In this document: positions 62,421 through 64,000 of the stretch, one piece after another
How positions within the stretch are numbered: the stretch's first letter is position 1
Layout of the letters: the number at the start of each line of letters is the position of its first letter
From: Hymenobacter rigui
GTDB taxonomy: Bacteria > Bacteroidota > Bacteroidia > Cytophagales > Hymenobacteraceae
Direction: 5' to 3'
NCBI RefSeq assembly: GCF_003944715.1
Contig: NZ_RWIT01000013.1
Coordinates: forward strand, 54,395-118,394
Length of the DNA stretch: 64,000 bases
Made by a program: the position numbers and the translations under genes
Notes under the pieces: model-generated
The model's database searches: none
What the model saw: the letters and a program-made list of their open reading frames with translations, nothing else
What the model was told of the DNA's origin: nothing

Positions 62421-63508
62421 TACTGCTGCCCCATGGGTTTGCTATCCAGCCGGCTGCTGGTACGGGACCCGATAACGGCAGCGCTTTTACTGCCTTTTCC
62501 GTCATCCCCATCCTTGTCGTTATCGTAGCCATATGCCTTGACCAGCTCCACATCCGGCGTAACCATGAGGTCCCCATTGGGATGAATGTCTACAATAATG
62601 GATTCCCGGTTTTTACCGGAGTGCAGCACATTGGCCTCGTCGGCGACGTGCTTTTTGTACAGCTTCATCGCGTCGTCGTGCGGGTGGTCGTGTTTACTCT
62701 CCTTCTGCTTCGGAGCGCTGACGATGACGTACTCCGGGGCGATGGTTTCGATGTGCGTTTCGTACACGCCCTCGTCGTCGCCGTGAAACTTAAAAAAGGT
62801 TCTGGACCCGTGGTGCACCGCACTGAGCACGTTGGCTTTCACGGCGTCTTGGTGATAAGGCATGATATGCTCCTCCCAAGCTTCGCGGTCAGCATCGCCC
62901 GTAATGAGAATATGCTTGGCCGGGTTGCCGTAGGATAGCCTGATGACCGCGCAGTGCTCGTGAATGCGCCGGTCACGCTCCGCGTCTTCCCCTTCGGCAA
63001 TGTCGTCGCAGAGGTACTCCGCTGGTGACAGGACTTGGTAAGTAATATCCCCGAGCGGCTTGTTCACCTCAGTTGTTCCGTCGGCTTTGCGAACCTTGTT
63101 GGTGGCGTTTGTACCAAACAACTTGTATTCGTTGTCGGGACCAATGGCTTTGATGACCCGCCGCATTTCCTGGTAGGCGCTGTCACTGTCTTTGCCGGGC
63201 ACGTGGCCAGAGTGCCATACCTCTTTCACCGGCGTGGCCTTGTGAATAGCTTCGATGCCCTCGGTATGGTCCTTATGGGGGTGGGTGTTGATGAACACAT
63301 CCAGTCCGTCGTCAAGCAGGTCTTTAAGCAGCTTTTCCGTGTTGATGCCACCCGCACTCCGGTCGATGTTGTTGTCGAGCAGAACATAGCGAAAACTAGT
63401 TCCTTGAGGAATAACCAGAACCGCAGCGTCCCCTTGCCCTACATAAAGAAAGACCACGCGGAACACGCCGGTGGCCGGAATAATAATTTCCTTAGCCTTG
63501 GAAGCCAT
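62420..63508 (-). CDS. ComEC-like MBL-fold hydrolase, first gene of the E2-E1-JAB operon
   Basis: ATG 63508 gives 362 residues. The MBL motifs are HPHKDHTEGIE, ILITGDADREAW and VHHGSRTFFKF, typical of the ComEC/Rec2-type beta-lactamase fold. There are no membrane helices, so it is a soluble hydrolase. Family studies of prokaryotic E1/E2 systems note recurrent pairing of MBL genes with E2-E1-JAB fusions. Its stop overlaps the next start (TAATG). It probably processes a nucleic acid or nucleotide substrate as sensor or effector. Confidence 0.85.
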   Translation of the reverse strand: MASKAKEIIIPATGVFRVVFLYVGQGDAAVLVIPQGTSFRYVLLDNNIDRSAGGINTEKLLKDLLDDGLDVFINTHPHKDHTEGIEAIHKATPVKEVWHSGHVPGKDSDSAYQEMRRVIKAIGPDNEYKLFGTNATNKVRKADGTTEVNKPLGDITYQVLSPAEYLCDDIAEGEDAERDRRIHEHCAVIRLSYGNPAKHILITGDADREAWEEHIMPYHQDAVKANVLSAVHHGSRTFFKFHGDDEGVYETHIETIAPEYVIVSAPKQKESKHDHPHDDAMKLYKKHVADEANVLHSGKNRESIIVDIHPNGDLMVTPDVELVKAYGYDNDKDGDDGKGSKSAAVIGSRTSSRLDSKPMGQQ

Positions 63509-63597
63509 GAGAAAAGCATGAGGTGAAATATGGTGAAAAGATAGCACGCAACGCAGACCTAACACTACGATTGCCATTTTTTTTAGTTGATTATTTA

Positions 63598-63610
63598 CTA
63601 AAACTTTTAG
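63598..63610. promoter_or_regulatory. Perfect 13-bp palindrome upstream of umuD
   Basis: CTAAAACTTTTAG is fully palindromic around a central C. It lies between the divergent MBL and umuD genes, 40 bp before umuD. A second, looser repeat TTTAGT-N9-ACTAAA (63582-63602) overlaps it. A -7-like TATTATTG follows at 63618-63625. It is a candidate SOS-type operator. Confidence 0.45.
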
Positions 63611-63650
63611 CCGAGCGTATTATTGTGACCACGCCTACTCTATACCACCC

Positions 63651-64000
63651 ATGCGCAACGTTGAATTAATCCCCGTCCACGCCCCCCACACGCCCTTTTT
63701 GCTCCCGCTATTCAGCTGCTCGGTGTCGGCCGGCTTTCCCTCACCGGCTTCTGATTATACCGATGAGCTGTTTGATTTGAACCGCCTGCTGCTGCGGCAT
63801 CCCGACGCCACCTACTTGGTGCGGGTGAGCGGGGAGAGCATGAAAAACGCGGAGATTCACGAAGGCGACCTGCTGGCCGTGGACAAGCAGATGGAAGCCG
63901 ACCACAACCACATCGTGGTGGCAGTGGTCGAGGGCGAGTGCACCGTGAAGCGCCTAGTCTGCGAGCACGGCACCTGGTGGCTCAAGCCGGAAAATCCCGA
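63651..64000 (+). CDS. umuD: UmuD-like S24 peptidase, partial at right edge
   Basis: ATG 63651 starts a frame that continues past the window (about 116 residues seen). It has a Gly cleavage site in SAGFPSPASDY, the Ser nucleophile in RVSGESMKNAEI, and the Lys in CTVKRL, in the order of UmuD/LexA autoproteases. It should self-cleave with RecA and join UmuC to form an error-prone polymerase. A umuC gene is expected just beyond the edge. Such pairs are often plasmid-borne. Confidence 0.88.
   Translation, partial: MRNVELIPVHAPHTPFLLPLFSCSVSAGFPSPASDYTDELFDLNRLLLRHPDATYLVRVSGESMKNAEIHEGDLLAVDKQMEADHNHIVVAVVEGECTVKRLVCEHGTWWLKPENP

Noticed and set aside
58652..63508. Type II CBASS
   Set aside because: No CD-NTase gene is present on either side, and E1, E2 and JAB are in one chain rather than as Cap2 and Cap3.
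63595..63613. Third copy of the Tn3 inverted repeat
   Set aside because: ACTAAAACTTTTAGCC resembles the inner part of the repeat, but the GGCCTTGG end is missing and the match is too short.

Overview
The window looks like accessory DNA from a Hymenobacter-like member of the Bacteroidota (Cytophagales). It is GC-rich, and the promoters that can be read carry the Bacteroidota -7 element TAnnTTTG. The families also fit this group: DUF6428/metallophosphoesterase-type ars genes, AraC regulators with a heavy-metal N-terminus, DUF6122, HYC_CC_PP-like proteins and LytTR two-component pairs. No ribosomal, tRNA or central-metabolism genes are visible. Together with a DUF4942-type methyltransferase at the left edge and umuD at the right edge, this suggests a large plasmid or genomic island. 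The genus is inferred from family composition, not from a marker gene.

Left part (1-36.4 kb): metal resistance interleaved with probable defence genes. An ars operon (1.4-5.5 kb: small ORF, arsR, DUF6428, phosphoesterase, ArsN-like GNAT, acr3, arsC) sits behind a palindromic operator. Copper functions follow in blocks: DUF305/DUF4396 (8.2-9.9 kb); copA, a cupredoxin and an AraC regulator (11.4-14.7 kb); a ten-gene RND efflux operon ending in a second AraC regulator (19.5-29.6 kb); a Csp-like copper-storage protein and an HMA protein (30.8-31.4 kb); and a Met-rich DUF2231 protein, a multicopper oxidase fused to a probable beta-barrel, and DUF305 (31.6-35.6 kb). Five copies of a 31-bp motif (AAATNATGCAA at one end, usually GTA at the other) lie near these blocks and may be the regulon's operator. 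Between the blocks are nuclease-like or defence-like genes: two PD-(D/E)XK-like proteins, an FRG protein, another predicted nuclease, a GmrSD-like DUF262-DUF1524 protein, a trypsin-like protease and an HNH protein.

Middle (36.4-47.7 kb): a 10.3-kb element with 38-bp terminal inverted repeats (33/38 identical) and a short target duplication has split a MORN/YwqK-like gene into two halves. Just inside the right end is a fragment of a Tn3-family transposase (DUF4158 region). The cargo is a LysR-YeiH pair with a three-half-site operator, an MBL hydrolase, DUF202, two YncE-like beta-propellers, DUF305, and a LytS/LytR-type sensor-regulator pair.

Right part (47.7-64 kb): a defence island. It starts with a tyrosine recombinase behind a palindromic site, then a PIN-like protein and three small unknown genes. 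Next come a short Argonaute with a DUF4365-APAZ nuclease partner (SPARDA-type), a type III restriction-modification pair, and a tightly coupled four-gene operon: an MBL-fold protein, a single-chain E2-E1-JAB ubiquitin-like conjugation protein, and two membrane proteins. That operon has no CD-NTase and no separate ubiquitin-like gene in view. It is the strongest candidate for an under-described system. The window closes with umuD, cut by the right edge.
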